64,000 nt of DNA from Marinobacter antarcticus (GCF_900142385.1 NZ_FRAQ01000001.1:2367841-2431840), one strand, 5' to 3'. Positions 1 through 10,121 are shown, counted from the stretch's first letter. Numbers and translations: made by a program. Notes: generated by a model from the letters alone, not told the origin.

Positions 1-794
1 TTGACGCCGCCGGTGAAGTTGTCGAATCCGCCACAGGAACACCTGAAGTTGGTAGCCCGGTTGTCGTGACCGGCTATGACTTGGGCATGGGCACAGACGG
101 TGGTTTTGGTGAGTACATCCGTGTTCCTGCTGCCTGGTGCGTACCTATGCCGGCCGGTTGGGAAGCTAAAACCGCCATGATCTACGGCACAGCTGGTCTT
201 ACAGCTGGCCTTTGCGTGCAGAAGCTCCTGACCATGGGGGCCAAGCCAGAGCAGGGCAAGGTGGCCGTTTCCGGTGCCTCAGGCGCAGTTGGCAGCGTTG
301 CCGTAGAGCTGCTTGCAAAGCTCGGTTTTGATGTTGTGGCTATCAGCGGCAAGGCCGATCACGCAGAAGGCCTGAAAGAACTGGGTGCTACCGAGGTAGT
401 CGGGCGCGACGCACTGGCTGAAGATAAGAAACCGATGCTGAAGCCGGTATTCGCTAACGGAGTGGACACGGTGGGCGGGTCACCTCTGGCTGAACTACTG
501 AAGCAGATCAAGCCCGGCGGTTCTGTCTCTTGCTGCGGCCTGGTCGCCGGCCCCCAGCTCCAGACCACCGTTCTTCCGTTCATCCTGCGCGGTGTAAACT
601 TGTTGGGTGTGGATTCCGTTGAAATTTCGCTGCCTGAGAAAGAGGCTGTCTGGATAAAGCTTGCGGGTGACTGGAAATGCCCGAAGGCTGAAGCTTCTGC
701 GAAGAGGATTGGCCGCGCCGATCTCGATGGTGCGCTGAAAGCCTTCCTGAAAGGCGAGTCAGCCGGGAAAATCGTTCTGGATCATGCGATCTGA
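1..794 (+). CDS. yhdH: YhdH/AcuI-type NADPH-dependent quinone oxidoreductase, 5' truncated
   Basis: The reading frame is open from base 3 to the stop at 794, so the gene enters from the left and lacks its N-terminus. The visible part has the GYDLGMGTDGGFGEY stretch typical of the YhdH/YhfP branch of zinc-free medium-chain dehydrogenases, and a Rossmann dinucleotide motif (SGASGAVGSVAVELL). Family members reduce acrylyl-CoA or quinones with NADPH in the cytoplasm. An internal ATG at 66 exists but lies inside a conserved region and is not the true start. It converges on the cysI operon, separated by a large inverted repeat. Confidence 0.9.
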   Translation, partial: DAAGEVVESATGTPEVGSPVVVTGYDLGMGTDGGFGEYIRVPAAWCVPMPAGWEAKTAMIYGTAGLTAGLCVQKLLTMGAKPEQGKVAVSGASGAVGSVAVELLAKLGFDVVAISGKADHAEGLKELGATEVVGRDALAEDKKPMLKPVFANGVDTVGGSPLAELLKQIKPGGSVSCCGLVAGPQLQTTVLPFILRGVNLLGVDSVEISLPEKEAVWIKLAGDWKCPKAEASAKRIGRADLDGALKAFLKGESAGKIVLDHAI

Positions 795-810
795 AACGGC
801 ATAGCCTGAG

Positions 811-919
811 CAGTCAGGGGCGGACGGCCTTTCAAAACCGTGCGGAGCCATGGATGGCGGAGCCGAGCGTACACGGATGTATTAACAGCGTGTTTTGAAA
901 GGCCGTCCGCCCCTGACTG
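811..919. repeat. 28-bp perfect inverted repeat with 53-nt loop, probable repeat element acting as bidirectional terminator
   Basis: Bases 811-838 and 892-919 are exact reverse complements. The loop holds GGAGCCATGGATGGCGGAGC and a GTACACGGATGTATTAACAG-type segment, which I associate with a dispersed intergenic repeat of Marinobacter/Pseudomonas genomes; that association is from memory. It sits between two convergent genes, where a strong hairpin could stop transcription from both sides. No clear U-tract follows the stem. Confidence 0.75.
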
Positions 920-938
920 CGTACTCCGACATTGGAGC

Positions 939-1445
939 TTAGGACGCCCTACGCCGAAATAAAGGCAAATCCGTATCCGTAGCAGCCTGATACCCTTGGG
1001 TGAAGAAGTTCAGGGACCGCGCTGCCTTGCGAATATCCTTGTCCGGGCGCAGCTCATACGTATCAAAACCACAGCGCTTCATGAACTGAAGCTGATCCAA
1101 TAGCACGTCGCCAATTGCCCGAAGCTCATTTTTATACCCGAAACGCTCCCTCAACAAACGGCCAATACTGTAACCCCGGCCGTCGCTGAACTTCGGAAAG
1201 TTTACCGCGATCAGCGGCAGCTCATTAGTATGATCGGCCAGAATCTCCGGCTCATCATGGCTGTCAAACCACACACCGATATCTTCCCTGCCAACAAAGT
1301 GCTCACGACCCGCTACCCATAGATCGGCTGGAATCAGCGCGTGTTGCTGCTCAGGAATATCCAGAGACTCGCCGCTGTCAGGGCGGGGAACTACAATCCA
1401 CTGGTTCTGACGAATGCTGCCATCCTGAAAAATAATGTCAGGCAT
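939..1445 (-). CDS. DUF934 protein, partner of assimilatory sulfite reductase
   Basis: A 168-residue DUF934 protein starting MPDIIFQDG. The frame is open further upstream, but this ATG follows a GGAG ribosome site and overlaps the last codons of cysI by 8 bases, so the two genes are translationally coupled. DUF934 proteins regularly follow the ferredoxin-type cysI gene in pseudomonads and are thought to help sulfite reduction; the exact role is not established. Conserved features seen are the NFPKFSDGRGYSIGRLLRER block and the LDQLQFMKRCGFDTYEL block. The gene ends next to the inverted repeat at 811-919. Confidence 0.88.
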   Translation of the reverse strand: MPDIIFQDGSIRQNQWIVVPRPDSGESLDIPEQQHALIPADLWVAGREHFVGREDIGVWFDSHDEPEILADHTNELPLIAVNFPKFSDGRGYSIGRLLRERFGYKNELRAIGDVLLDQLQFMKRCGFDTYELRPDKDIRKAARSLNFFTQGYQAATDTDLPLFRRRAS

Positions 1446-3090
1446 AAACCCGCTCCTTGAAAGGATCAATTCCAACGCGACGATAGGTATCGAGGAACGA
1501 CTCCTCATCCGTGCGTTTGTTGACGTAAACATCGATGATTTTTGAAATCACGTTCGGCATTTCTTCACGCGCAAAAGACGGGCCCAGGATTTTGCCGATT
1601 GAAGCGTCGTGCTGCGATGAGCCGCCGAGGCTTATCTGGTAGAACTCCTGACCCTTTTTGTCTACGCCCAGAACACCGATGCTACCAACGTGGTGATGAC
1701 CGCACGCGTTCATGCAGCCGGATATATTGAGATTGATGTTGCCGAGATCGTAGAGAAAGTCGAGATCATCAAAACGTCGCTGGATAGCTTCAGCTACCGG
1801 TATCGACTTGGCGTTTGCCAACGCACAGAAATCACCGCCTGGGCAGCAGATAATGTCCGTCAGCGTGTTCAGGTTGGCGGTGCCAAACCCCATGGGGCCA
1901 AGCTGCTGCCAGAGTTCCAACAGGCGGTCCTGGCGCACATCTGCCAGCACAACGTTCTGGTGGTGCGTCACCCGCACTTCGCCGAAACTGTACTCATCCG
2001 CAAGATCTGCGATCTGCTCAAGCTGCTGGTCGGTCACATCGCCCGGTGGTGTACCGGTTTTCTTCATGGTCAGCGACACAATGGCGTACCCGGGGTTTTT
2101 ATGGGTGTCCACGTTGTGCTGCAACCACTGATCAAAGGCACGGTTTTGGAACCGTTGTTGCGCAAGCAGGTCGGTTGCATTACCCAGTGCCGCATAAGCA
2201 GGCTCAGTGAAGTAACCCTGAATGCGCTCAATAGCGTTGGGCGTCAACCGGCTCGGTGAATCCTTGATGTGAGCCCACTCGGTTTCGACTTTCTCTGCAA
2301 AACCTTCCGGAGTCAGGGCCTTTACCAGAATCTTGATACGCGCCTTGAACTTGTTGTCGCGGCGGCCATAGCGGTTGTAGACCCTGAGAACGGCTTCCAG
2401 ATAGGTAAGCAAATCGAGCTCTGGCAGAAATTCACGAATAACAGGAGCGACCATCGGCGTGCGCCCAAGCCCGCCACCCACGTGTACCCGGAAACCCAGC
2501 TCGCCAGCTTCATTGCGCACGATCTGAAGACCTATGTCGTGTACCTGTATAGCAGCTCTGTCGGTTTGCTCGGAGGCATTTACGGCTACCTTGAACTTTC
2601 TGGGCAGAAATGCGAATTCCGGGTGAAATGTAGACCATTGCCGAATGATTTCACAGTAGGGGCGGGGGTCCACCAGTTCGTCTGACTGAACTGCCGCGAA
2701 CTGGTCCGTTGTGGTATTTCTTATGCAGTTTCCGCTGGTCTGGTTGGCGTGCATTTCAACTTCTGCCAGTTCTGCGAGGATATCCGGCACGTCTTCAAGA
2801 GCCGGCCAGTTGAGCTGCACGTTCTGACGGGTCGTGAAGTGTGCGTATCCCTTGTCGTAATCCCGCGTAATACGTGCCAGACGACGCAGCTGAGCAGAGC
2901 GCAGCATGCCGTAAGGCACACAAATGCGCAGCATGGGTGCAAGCCGCTGAACGTAAAGTCCGTTCTGAAGGCGCAGAGGAAGAAACTCGTCCTCGTCCAG
3001 CTCCCCGGCCAGGGCCCGAGTGGTCTGGTCCCGGAATTGTGCAACCCGCTCGGCCATCATTTGCCGATCGTGCTCATCGTATACGTACAT
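1438..3090 (-). CDS. cysI: Sulfite reductase hemoprotein (CysI-type nitrite/sulfite reductase)
   Basis: A 550-residue sirohaem/[4Fe-4S] reductase that reduces sulfite to sulfide in cysteine synthesis in the cytoplasm. Two tandem ferredoxin-like/sirohaem repeats are visible: TRQNVQLNWP and TSGNCIRNTT in the first half, and the cluster cysteines in CCPGGDFC and NISGCMNACGHHH in the last third. Residue pattern and start MYVYDEHDRQ match the Pseudomonas single-subunit type. The frame is open 12 codons further up, but the chosen ATG has an AGGA site eight bases ahead. It overlaps the DUF934 gene downstream. Confidence 0.93.
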   Translation of the reverse strand: MYVYDEHDRQMMAERVAQFRDQTTRALAGELDEDEFLPLRLQNGLYVQRLAPMLRICVPYGMLRSAQLRRLARITRDYDKGYAHFTTRQNVQLNWPALEDVPDILAELAEVEMHANQTSGNCIRNTTTDQFAAVQSDELVDPRPYCEIIRQWSTFHPEFAFLPRKFKVAVNASEQTDRAAIQVHDIGLQIVRNEAGELGFRVHVGGGLGRTPMVAPVIREFLPELDLLTYLEAVLRVYNRYGRRDNKFKARIKILVKALTPEGFAEKVETEWAHIKDSPSRLTPNAIERIQGYFTEPAYAALGNATDLLAQQRFQNRAFDQWLQHNVDTHKNPGYAIVSLTMKKTGTPPGDVTDQQLEQIADLADEYSFGEVRVTHHQNVVLADVRQDRLLELWQQLGPMGFGTANLNTLTDIICCPGGDFCALANAKSIPVAEAIQRRFDDLDFLYDLGNINLNISGCMNACGHHHVGSIGVLGVDKKGQEFYQISLGGSSQHDASIGKILGPSFAREEMPNVISKIIDVYVNKRTDEESFLDTYRRVGIDPFKERVYA

Positions 3091-3237
3091 AAAGGAAAGT
3101 CCTGGGTAATATCGTCGTAACGGCATGCACCCGAAAGGTTCCAGTTCAGGAATTCAGGTGCGCCCGAAAACCGGGGCCTTATATCTGAAACGAAGGATAA
3201 CAGTGGCGCCTTATTCTAGAAACGATTATTTCAAGAT

Positions 3238-3398
3238 ATGTTTATCGATTCAGGTGATAAGGAGCACCCGGCAGGCTGGACGAATGTCAATTTGCTGCTT
3301 TACTGGAAGAGGAGACGGATGCGAGTGAGGGCTTCCGCTTAGAGCTGAAGCAACAGAGAAAACTGAAGCAACAGATCCCCGAAAGCCAGAACCACTGA
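3238..3398 (+). pseudogene. Possible frameshifted small ORF upstream of a 34-aa membrane peptide
   Basis: An ATG at 3238 opens a frame reading MFIDSGDKEHPAGWTNVN. From about 3288 a different frame reads QFAALLEEETDASEGFRLEL, then LKQQRKLKQQ, to a stop at 3396-3398. The second frame looks protein-like (charged, helical) but has no usable start codon of its own after the upstream stop. One reading is a small gene broken by a single indel or read by a programmed shift; the other is chance. I do not recognise the family. Confidence 0.25.
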
Positions 3399-3412
3399 AA
3401 AAGGAGCAGATT

Positions 3413-3517
3413 ATGAAAAAACTAATGCGATCAGACAGCCAGGCCGATGCCATAGCCGCAGTCATGCTTATAACACTTGTGGTTGTATTCGCTGTGGTGT
3501 GGGTTTCCGGCCAGTAA
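3413..3517 (+). CDS. 34-residue single-pass membrane peptide
   Basis: ATG follows a clear AAGGAG site seven bases ahead. The product begins MKKLMRSDSQADAIAAVMLI and continues as one hydrophobic helix ending in VWVSGQ. A short charged N-terminus followed by about 20 hydrophobic residues predicts an inner-membrane single-pass peptide. It converges on the DUF2970 gene. Function unknown; the strong ribosome site and helix composition are the support. Confidence 0.55.
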   Translation: MKKLMRSDSQADAIAAVMLITLVVVFAVVWVSGQ

Positions 3518-3520
3518 CGG

Positions 3521-3757
3521 CTAGTGGCCGGAAAGCACTACCTGCACGACCACAATGAGGGTGACGATAAAGAGGGCTGTGAACAGCAGCCCGCCAATAA
3601 TATAGGGCCATGGGCTGTGGGTCTCAAAATCTTCTTCGTGGCGCTTATTAGACTGAACCCCTAGAGCGCCCGCTGCAACGGTCCGCATCACTTTAAAAAC
3701 GCCGGGGCCGTGAGGTTTTGTTTTTTTAGTCTTCTCGGTATCAGGCGCATTCGTCAT
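3521..3757 (-). CDS. DUF2970 small membrane protein
   Basis: A 78-residue protein beginning MTNAPDTEKTKK, chosen because an AGGA site lies eight bases before this ATG; the longer frame runs into metH. It has a basic, soluble N-terminal half and one C-terminal membrane helix (YIIGGLLFTALFIVTLIVVV). The pattern GVFKVMRTVAAGALGVQS...DF is that of DUF2970, a family of unknown function common in gamma- and betaproteobacteria. It lies just downstream of metH on the same strand. Confidence 0.75.
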   Translation of the reverse strand: MTNAPDTEKTKKTKPHGPGVFKVMRTVAAGALGVQSNKRHEEDFETHSPWPYIIGGLLFTALFIVTLIVVVQVVLSGH

Positions 3758-3791
3758 AAAACCCATCCTGTCAGTGTGTAAGGCCGGCCTT

Positions 3792-6700
3792 TTACTCAGC
3801 TGGATCATACGCGAGGCTTGGTGCCAGCCATCGCTCTGCTTCCGCTTTGGAAAGACCTTTACGCTCAGCATAGTCTTCAACCTGATCTACGCCAATTTTA
3901 CCTACCGCGAAAAACTTGGACTCAGGATGGGAAAAATACCAGCCTGAGACTGCCGCCGTTGGAAACATGGCGAAGTGTTCGGTCAGTTCAATGCCGGTTT
4001 TTGCTGTGGCGTCCAGCAGCTCGAACAGTGCCGCTTTCTCGGTGTGATCCGGGCACGCAGGGTAGCCAGGGGCAGGGCGGATGCCGCGATAGCGTTCCTT
4101 GATCAGGTCTTCGCTCTCCAGCTGCTCGCCAGCGTCATAGCTCCAGAATTCCTTGCGCACACGCTCATGCATCCGCTCGGCAAAGGCTTCTGCGAGGCGG
4201 TCCGCCAGGGCTTTCACCATGATCGCGTTGTAGTCGTCATTGGCGTTTTTGTATTCAAGTGACATTTCTTCCGCGCCGATACCGGTAGTTACGGCAAAGC
4301 CGCCAACATAGTCACAATGCTCTGAGCCTTCCTCGGCGACAAAGTCAGACAGCGTCATCATCGATTTGCCCGGTGATTTTTCATCCTGCTGACGTAAGTG
4401 GTGCAGGGTGGTCAGCTCTGCACTCCGGGTCTCATCCGTGTACACCACAATGTCGTCACCGCGGCGATTTGCCGGCCAGAAACCAATTATACCTGAAGCA
4501 CTTATGCGCTTTTCATCAACCATTTTCCGAAGAATTATCTGAGCGTCGTCAAACAGGTTGCGGGCCGCCTCACCACGTTTTGGGTCGTCAAATATTTGCG
4601 GGTATTTCCCGGCGATATCCCAGGAGATGAAAAACGGCGTCCAGTCTATATAGGGCACCAGTTCATTGAGATCATACTCTTCAAACAACCGGGTACCTGT
4701 GAAGGCAGGCTTGGGTGGCACATAATTGTCGAAACTGATCTCGGGTGCGCGCGCCCGTGCCTGCTTGAGGCTGACAAGTTTGGTGCGGTCACCGCGTTGC
4801 TTCCGACGCTCCCGGATTTCGTCATATTCTTTGCGCGCAGCGCTCACTAAAGAGGGCTTGGCTGTTTTGCTCAGCAGTTGCGATGCCACGTTAACGCACC
4901 TGGACGCATCCGATACATACAAGGCAATGTCGTTTTTATAGTGGGGTTCAATTTTTACCGCGGTATGTGCCTTGGAGGTCGTGGCGCCACCGATCATCAG
5001 CGGCAGGTGGAAGTCGAGACGCTGCATCTCACGCGCGACATGCACCATTTCGTCCAGTGACGGTGTGATGAGACCGCTCAGGCCGATAATATCCACATTG
5101 TGCTCTTTGGCGGCCGCCAGGATCTTGTCGCAAGGCACCATAACCCCCAGGTCAATAACCTCGTAGTTATTACACTGAAGCACCACGCCTACGATGTTTT
5201 TGCCAATGTCGTGCACATCACCCTTTACTGTAGCCATCAGGATTTTGCCTTTGGCCTGCTGGTCTTCAGACTTCTCCGCCTCAATAAACGGAATCAGGTG
5301 AGCGACCGCCTGCTTCATCACGCGGGCGCTTTTGACCACCTGGGGCAGAAACATCTTACCGTCGCTGAACAGGTCCCCTACGACGTTCATGCCGTCCATC
5401 AGAGGGCCTTCAATCACGTGAATCGGGCGCTCGGCCTGTTGGCGGCACTCTTCGGTATCTTCAAGGATGAAGTTGGTAATGCCTTTTACCAGAGAATGCT
5501 CGAGCCGTTTGATCACCGGCCATTCGCGCCACGCGAGATCCTCTTCCTGGGTTTTGCCGCCTTTGCCCTTGTAGCGTTCGGCGATCTCCAGCAGGCGATC
5601 CGTGGAGTCATCCCGGCGGTTGAGAACAACATCCTCAACCAGCGCTTTTAGTTCCGGCTCAATCTCATCGTAAATCACCAGTTGGCCCGGGTTTACAATG
5701 CCCATGTTCATGCCTGCCTTGATGGCGTGATACAGAAACACGGAATGAATAGCTTCACGCACCGCATCGTTGCCCCGGAAGGAAAAGGACACGTTGCTCA
5801 CACCGCCCGAAATGGACGCGTGAGGCAGGTTCTTCCGAATCCAGCGGCTGGCGTTTATAAAGTCCACCGCGTAGTTGTTGTGTTCTTCGATACCGGTGGC
5901 GATGGCGAAGACGTTCGGGTCAAAAATAATATCACCCGGGTTAAAGCCAATGCTGATCAGAGCCTCATAGGACCGTTTACAGATCTCGGTTTTGCGCTCG
6001 TAGGTATCTGCCTGTCCCTGCTCATCAAAGGCCATGACCACAACAGCAGCGCCGTAGCGCATGCAGGCGCGGGCGCGCTTGATGAACTCTTCCTCGCCTT
6101 CCTTCAGGCTGATGGAGTTCACCACGGCTTTGCCCTGAATGCAGCGCAGACCAGCCTCGATGACTTCCCACTTGGAGGAGTCAATCATGATGGGCACCCG
6201 GGAAATATCCGGCTCTGAGGCAACCAGGTTCAGGAAGGTGACCATCACCTCCTTCGAATCCAGCATGCCCTCATCCATGTTGATGTCGATAATCTGGGCG
6301 CCGTTTTCAACCTGATCCCGGGCCACGCTCAAGGCTTCTTCGTACTGTTCCTCTTTGATCAGGCGCAGAAAACGCTTTGAGCCCGTCACATTGGTGCGCT
6401 CGCCCACGTTGATGAACAGGGTGTTTTCGTCGCCGGTAAAGGGCTCAAGCCCTGAAAGCCTGAGCACTTTCGCCCGCTCCGGAATCTTCCGGGGCGGGTA
6501 CTTGGCAACAGCCTTGGCCACCGCCTCTATATGGTCAGGACGGGAACCGCAGCAGCCGCCGACAATGTTGAGGAAACCGTCACGGGCGAAACCTTCAATG
6601 ATCTCGGCCATTTCCTCCGGCGTCTGGTCATACTCTCCGAATTCGTTTGGCAGGCCAGCGTTGGGGTGTGCGCTAACATAGGTCTCGGCTTTAGCTGACA

Positions 6701-7490
6701 GCTCTTCTACGTAAGGGCGCAGAGCATCCGCGCCCAGGGCGCAGTTCAGCCCCACGGAAATGGGCCGGGAATGCGCAATAGAGTTCCAGAACGCTTCGGT
6801 TGTCTGGCCCGATAGCGTGCGGCCAGAAGCATCGGTTATGGTGCCGGAAATCATGATCGGTAGTTCGATACCGCTGTCTTCAAAATACTGTTGAGTGGCG
6901 TAGATCGCCGCTTTTGCGTTCAGTGTGTCGAAGATGGTTTCAATCAGGATGATGTCGCAACCGCCTTCGACCAAGCCTTCAACCGACTCGTAATAGTTGT
7001 CTACCAGGGTCTGGAAATCGACGTTTCGGAAACCGGGATTGTTAACGTCCGGCGACAGGGAAGCCGTACGTGATGTGGGCCCCACCGCGCCGGCAACGAA
7101 TCGGGGTTTGTCCGGATTTTTGGCGGTAAACTCATCCGCCACCTGTCGCGCCAGCTTTGCGGCGGCCACGTTCAGTTCTTTGGCGATTTCTTCAAGGCCA
7201 TAATCGGCCTGAGATACCCGGGTTGAGTTGAAGGTGTTGGTTTCAATAATGTCTGCGCCGGCATCCAGATATTCTGCATGAATGTTCCGCAGCAGGGCAG
7301 GCTGGGTCAGGTTCAGCAGGTCGTTGTTGCCTTGTACCTCATGATCATAGTCGGCAAACCGGTCGCCACGGAACGCTTGCTCGTCCAGTTTCTGGTTCTG
7401 GATCATGGTCCCCATGCCGCCATCAAGAATCACAATGCGTTCCTGCAGGGCTTTGTGAAGTTGTTTCAGGCGAGTGTTGCGATCGGTCAT
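3792..7490 (-). CDS. metH: Cobalamin-dependent methionine synthase
   Basis: A 1232-residue, full-length MetH that moves a methyl group from methyltetrahydrofolate to homocysteine through cobalamin. All modules are present in order: homocysteine-binding barrel starting DGGMGTMIQ with zinc cysteines in GLNCALGAD and [10 protein letters not shown]; pterin-binding domain ([11 protein letters not shown]); the B12 cap and binding domain with the cobalt-ligand motif DVHDIG near residue 765; and the C-terminal SAM activation domain with [12 protein letters not shown]. The start at 7490 has a GGAA site eight bases upstream; a TTG two codons earlier is less likely. The DUF2970 gene follows. Confidence 0.97.
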   Translation of the reverse strand: MTDRNTRLKQLHKALQERIVILDGGMGTMIQNQKLDEQAFRGDRFADYDHEVQGNNDLLNLTQPALLRNIHAEYLDAGADIIETNTFNSTRVSQADYGLEEIAKELNVAAAKLARQVADEFTAKNPDKPRFVAGAVGPTSRTASLSPDVNNPGFRNVDFQTLVDNYYESVEGLVEGGCDIILIETIFDTLNAKAAIYATQQYFEDSGIELPIMISGTITDASGRTLSGQTTEAFWNSIAHSRPISVGLNCALGADALRPYVEELSAKAETYVSAHPNAGLPNEFGEYDQTPEEMAEIIEGFARDGFLNIVGGCCGSRPDHIEAVAKAVAKYPPRKIPERAKVLRLSGLEPFTGDENTLFINVGERTNVTGSKRFLRLIKEEQYEEALSVARDQVENGAQIIDINMDEGMLDSKEVMVTFLNLVASEPDISRVPIMIDSSKWEVIEAGLRCIQGKAVVNSISLKEGEEEFIKRARACMRYGAAVVVMAFDEQGQADTYERKTEICKRSYEALISIGFNPGDIIFDPNVFAIATGIEEHNNYAVDFINASRWIRKNLPHASISGGVSNVSFSFRGNDAVREAIHSVFLYHAIKAGMNMGIVNPGQLVIYDEIEPELKALVEDVVLNRRDDSTDRLLEIAERYKGKGGKTQEEDLAWREWPVIKRLEHSLVKGITNFILEDTEECRQQAERPIHVIEGPLMDGMNVVGDLFSDGKMFLPQVVKSARVMKQAVAHLIPFIEAEKSEDQQAKGKILMATVKGDVHDIGKNIVGVVLQCNNYEVIDLGVMVPCDKILAAAKEHNVDIIGLSGLITPSLDEMVHVAREMQRLDFHLPLMIGGATTSKAHTAVKIEPHYKNDIALYVSDASRCVNVASQLLSKTAKPSLVSAARKEYDEIRERRKQRGDRTKLVSLKQARARAPEISFDNYVPPKPAFTGTRLFEEYDLNELVPYIDWTPFFISWDIAGKYPQIFDDPKRGEAARNLFDDAQIILRKMVDEKRISASGIIGFWPANRRGDDIVVYTDETRSAELTTLHHLRQQDEKSPGKSMMTLSDFVAEEGSEHCDYVGGFAVTTGIGAEEMSLEYKNANDDYNAIMVKALADRLAEAFAERMHERVRKEFWSYDAGEQLESEDLIKERYRGIRPAPGYPACPDHTEKAALFELLDATAKTGIELTEHFAMFPTAAVSGWYFSHPESKFFAVGKIGVDQVEDYAERKGLSKAEAERWLAPSLAYDPAE

Positions 7491-7542
7491 AGTCAATATT
7501 CCGGATGTCGTTATTAACGGCGTATTTTTTCAGTGGCGCGCG

Positions 7543-7548
7543 ATCATA
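7543..7548 (-). promoter_or_regulatory. Candidate extended -10 promoter for metH
   Basis: On the minus strand the sequence reads TGCTATGAT, an extended -10 element, about 50 bases before the metH start. No good -35 is seen at the usual distance, as is common for extended -10 promoters. Inference only. Confidence 0.4.
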
Positions 7549-7650
7549 GCAAAAATGCAGGTGCCAGTCGCAGTGCCGTCTGTGGTTATTGTTTACTTAC
7601 GTCAAGTGTTGGGCGCAGGGCAGGTGGTACGTGAAAGTCATTACCCTCCT

Positions 7651-7677
7651 AAAGACCAACTAGTTTACTTGGTCTTT
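7651..7677. promoter_or_regulatory. Perfect 9-bp inverted repeat upstream of nfuA, likely repressor operator
   Basis: AAAGACCAA at 7651-7659 and TTGGTCTTT at 7669-7677 form a perfect inverted repeat with a 9-base spacer, about 58 bases before the nfuA ATG and 100 bases upstream of the metH promoter. Size and symmetry resemble a TetR-family operator. It does not match the IscR type 1 or type 2 sites as I recall them. No regulator gene is adjacent. Confidence 0.5.
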
Positions 7678-7734
7678 CATGTTGCCGCGAACTCCCTTAA
7701 AATGAGCTTAAACTTATCAACGGGTTTAAAAAAC

Positions 7735-8322
7735 ATGGCATTGGTTACTGTGACAGATCCAGCACGAGATTATCTTGCACAACTTATCGAAAAGCAGGAT
7801 GTGGAAGGCATGGGCGTGCGGATTTTCGTAACGCAGCCAGGTACCAAGAATGCTGAGACCTGCCTGGCCTACTGCCCGCCAAACGAGATTGTGCCGACGG
7901 ATGAGCAGGTCGACCTGAAAAAGTTCACGCTTTTTCTGGATCACAACTCCATACCGTTTCTTGAAGAAGCCTATGTGGACTACTCCAAGGATCAGATGGG
8001 TGGGCAGCTCACCATTAAGGCACCGAATGCTAAAACGCCCCAGATTGATGATGACGCACCGCTACCTGACCGGGTGAATTACATTCTTGCTTCTGAAATT
8101 AACCCCAATCTTGCTGCACACGGTGGAGAGGTTTCACTGGTTGAAATCGTCGAAGGGTCTGTTGCCGTTTTGCGTTTCGGTGGCGGTTGCCAAGGTTGCT
8201 CGGCAGTGAGCCTTACTCTGAAGCAGGGCGTTGAATCAACTCTCAAGGAGCGGGTACCCGAAATAACGGCAGTTCGCGACGTAACGGATCATACGCAAAC
8301 CGAGAACGCCTACTACCAGTAG
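7735..8322 (+). CDS. nfuA: Fe-S biogenesis protein NfuA
   Basis: A 195-residue protein with the two-domain NfuA layout. The N-terminal degenerate A-type domain begins [14 protein letters not shown]. The C-terminal Nfu domain holds the cluster-binding CxxC in [17 protein letters not shown]. It carries and delivers [4Fe-4S] clusters to target enzymes in the cytoplasm. The frame is open upstream, but this ATG gives the length typical of the family (about 190-195). No strong ribosome site is seen before it, so the start is less sure than the gene. It is divergent from metH. Confidence 0.93.
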   Translation: MALVTVTDPARDYLAQLIEKQDVEGMGVRIFVTQPGTKNAETCLAYCPPNEIVPTDEQVDLKKFTLFLDHNSIPFLEEAYVDYSKDQMGGQLTIKAPNAKTPQIDDDAPLPDRVNYILASEINPNLAAHGGEVSLVEIVEGSVAVLRFGGGCQGCSAVSLTLKQGVESTLKERVPEITAVRDVTDHTQTENAYYQ

Positions 8323-8495
8323 AAACGGGCAAGCCCTTAAGGTCTCCCCTTATTCCTTCGCGATGGCTGCTCGGCCAATGTCACAAAGGCCGGGCTATCG
8401 CATAAGCTGCTCCAAAACAGAGGCGGCGCCTGCTGCCCCGCTCTAGAATAAATGACATACTCTGCGGGCTAGTCATCTGAATTCTGGGGTTCTAC

Positions 8496-9695
8496 TTGAT
8501 CGACGCTGCACTTCTTTCCGTGCCCATCATGGCAGCCTTTGTAGGCTGGATTACCAACTGGCTTGCCATCCAGATGTCTTTCTATCCGGTTCAGTTTGTT
8601 GGTGTTGGAGTCATCGGCTGGCAGGGCGTTATTCCCCGCAAAGCGGAGAAAATGGCGCATATCTGTATCGACCGGACCCTTCGGCAATTCGGCGATCTGA
8701 ATGCCGTCTATCAAAAGCTTGAGCCTCAACGCATTATTGAACAGGTGATCTCCCAGGTAACGCCCAGGCTGGATGAATACATCGATGAAATGATGTACGA
8801 AATCCAGCCTGTGCTCTGGGACAACTTGCCCTTGTTTCTGCGCCGACAGATCTATCAGTGGGCCCGGGAGCAGCTACCTGAACGGGTGGAAGATCTTGTT
8901 GATGATTTTGGTGACGACCTTGATGAGTTGGTCGATCTCAAAGCATTGTTGAGCAGGGAGCTGAAACAGCATCCTGATCTCATGAATCGCATTTTCAAAC
9001 AGGCGGGCTCGGTTGAGCTTAGATCGGTCATCAATCGCGGAGCCGTTATTGGCGGGATTCTGGGCTGCTTTCTTGCGCCAGCCTGGTCGGTTTACCCGAC
9101 ACCCTGGCTCTTGCCGGTTGGTGGGTTTGTTATTGGCTTTATCACAAACTGGCTTGCAATCAACCTGATCTTTGCGCCGCTGAAGCCCCGTCGGTTTCTG
9201 TTCTGGAAAATTCAGGGGCTGTTTTTGCGGCGCCAGCCGGAAATCAGCGACATCTGGGCGAAGCTGGTTGCAGAAGAGCTGATCACGGTCGAGAAGGTGG
9301 CTGATGCCATGATTAACGGTAGTCGGGGCGACCGCACTCGAGCCATTATACAGAAGCACCTGAGGCCTTTGCTGGATAACTCTCTGTTGATGAAGCTCGG
9401 TGCTCAGGTAACCGTCGGTATGAGCGGCTATACCGAGTTGAAAAAGGCCATGAATCAGCAGGCATTGCTGGCGACCCACGACGTGTTCAGCGATCCGAAC
9501 TTTAATAAAGAGCGGGCTCCGGTTGTGGCGGGCGTATTATCCGGGCAAATGAGAGCGCTCCAGCCCGCTGAATTTCAGGACATACTCCGCCCGGCATTTC
9601 GCGAGGAGGAGGGGCAACTTATGTTTGTAGGCGGCATATTTGGAGCGCTGGCCGGTGCTATTCAGTTCTTTGCGCTGACTTATCTGCCATTATGA
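8496..9695 (+). CDS. DUF445 family membrane protein
   Basis: A 399-residue protein read from a TTG (LIDAALLSVPIMAAFVGW) with GGGG seven bases ahead. The DUF445/YheB-like signature is duplicated: GWITNWLAIQMSFYPV near residue 20 and GFITNWLAINLIFAPLKP in the middle, each followed by a long helical soluble part. Hydrophobic segments at the N-terminus, centre and C-terminus (FGALAGAIQFFALTYLPL) suggest inner-membrane anchoring with cytoplasmic helical regions. The function of the family is unknown. A second membrane protein follows after 33 bases and is probably cotranscribed. Confidence 0.85.
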   Translation: MIDAALLSVPIMAAFVGWITNWLAIQMSFYPVQFVGVGVIGWQGVIPRKAEKMAHICIDRTLRQFGDLNAVYQKLEPQRIIEQVISQVTPRLDEYIDEMMYEIQPVLWDNLPLFLRRQIYQWAREQLPERVEDLVDDFGDDLDELVDLKALLSRELKQHPDLMNRIFKQAGSVELRSVINRGAVIGGILGCFLAPAWSVYPTPWLLPVGGFVIGFITNWLAINLIFAPLKPRRFLFWKIQGLFLRRQPEISDIWAKLVAEELITVEKVADAMINGSRGDRTRAIIQKHLRPLLDNSLLMKLGAQVTVGMSGYTELKKAMNQQALLATHDVFSDPNFNKERAPVVAGVLSGQMRALQPAEFQDILRPAFREEEGQLMFVGGIFGALAGAIQFFALTYLPL

Positions 9696-9728
9696 TTATG
9701 AACGCCGGGGTATCAATAGGAGGGCGTC

Positions 9729-10121
9729 ATGCCTGACTGGGCATTGCTTATAACACAGTTTTTAATAACGGCTGCTGCTGTTCTTCTTGTTCTCTGGGGC
9801 TTCTGGGCGCTTGTTGTCCGGCCTTATCTGGATCGCAAGGTGGCAGAGCTTATTGCTGCCTCAGAGGAAATTGAGCCACGTGTGGCGCGCGGCGTTAAGG
9901 CGGGTGTTGCCGAAACGCTTCGGGAACTGCCGGAAAGCGCCTGGGACGGCACGGTAAAAGAGTCTACCCGGCAGTTCCTGAAATTTGGTTCCGGGCTGTT
10001 CGAGAACGGTCTGAGCAGCTTTCTGGGCAATGCCGCTGATCTGGAGCATAAAAGACAGCAGCGCCGCTCTACCGCTTCGCCTGCGCCCGAAACGCCACCA
10101 AAACAATCTACAGAAAACTGA
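9729..10121 (+). CDS. Hypothetical membrane-anchored protein
   Basis: A 130-residue protein with one strong N-terminal membrane helix (about residues 8-30, LITQFLITAAAVLLVLWGFW) and a charged, helical C-terminal domain ending in a low-complexity tail rich in S, P, T and Q. An AGGAGG site lies just before the ATG. No family recognised. It follows the DUF445 gene closely, so the two may act together at the inner membrane. It converges on the tus operon. Confidence 0.7.
   Translation: MPDWALLITQFLITAAAVLLVLWGFWALVVRPYLDRKVAELIAASEEIEPRVARGVKAGVAETLRELPESAWDGTVKESTRQFLKFGSGLFENGLSSFLGNAADLEHKRQQRRSTASPAPETPPKQSTEN

Noticed and set aside
7500..7734. Cobalamin riboswitch before metH
   Set aside because: A GCCACTG heptamer is present on the minus strand, but the leader of about 50-100 bases is too short and no other conserved riboswitch parts are seen.
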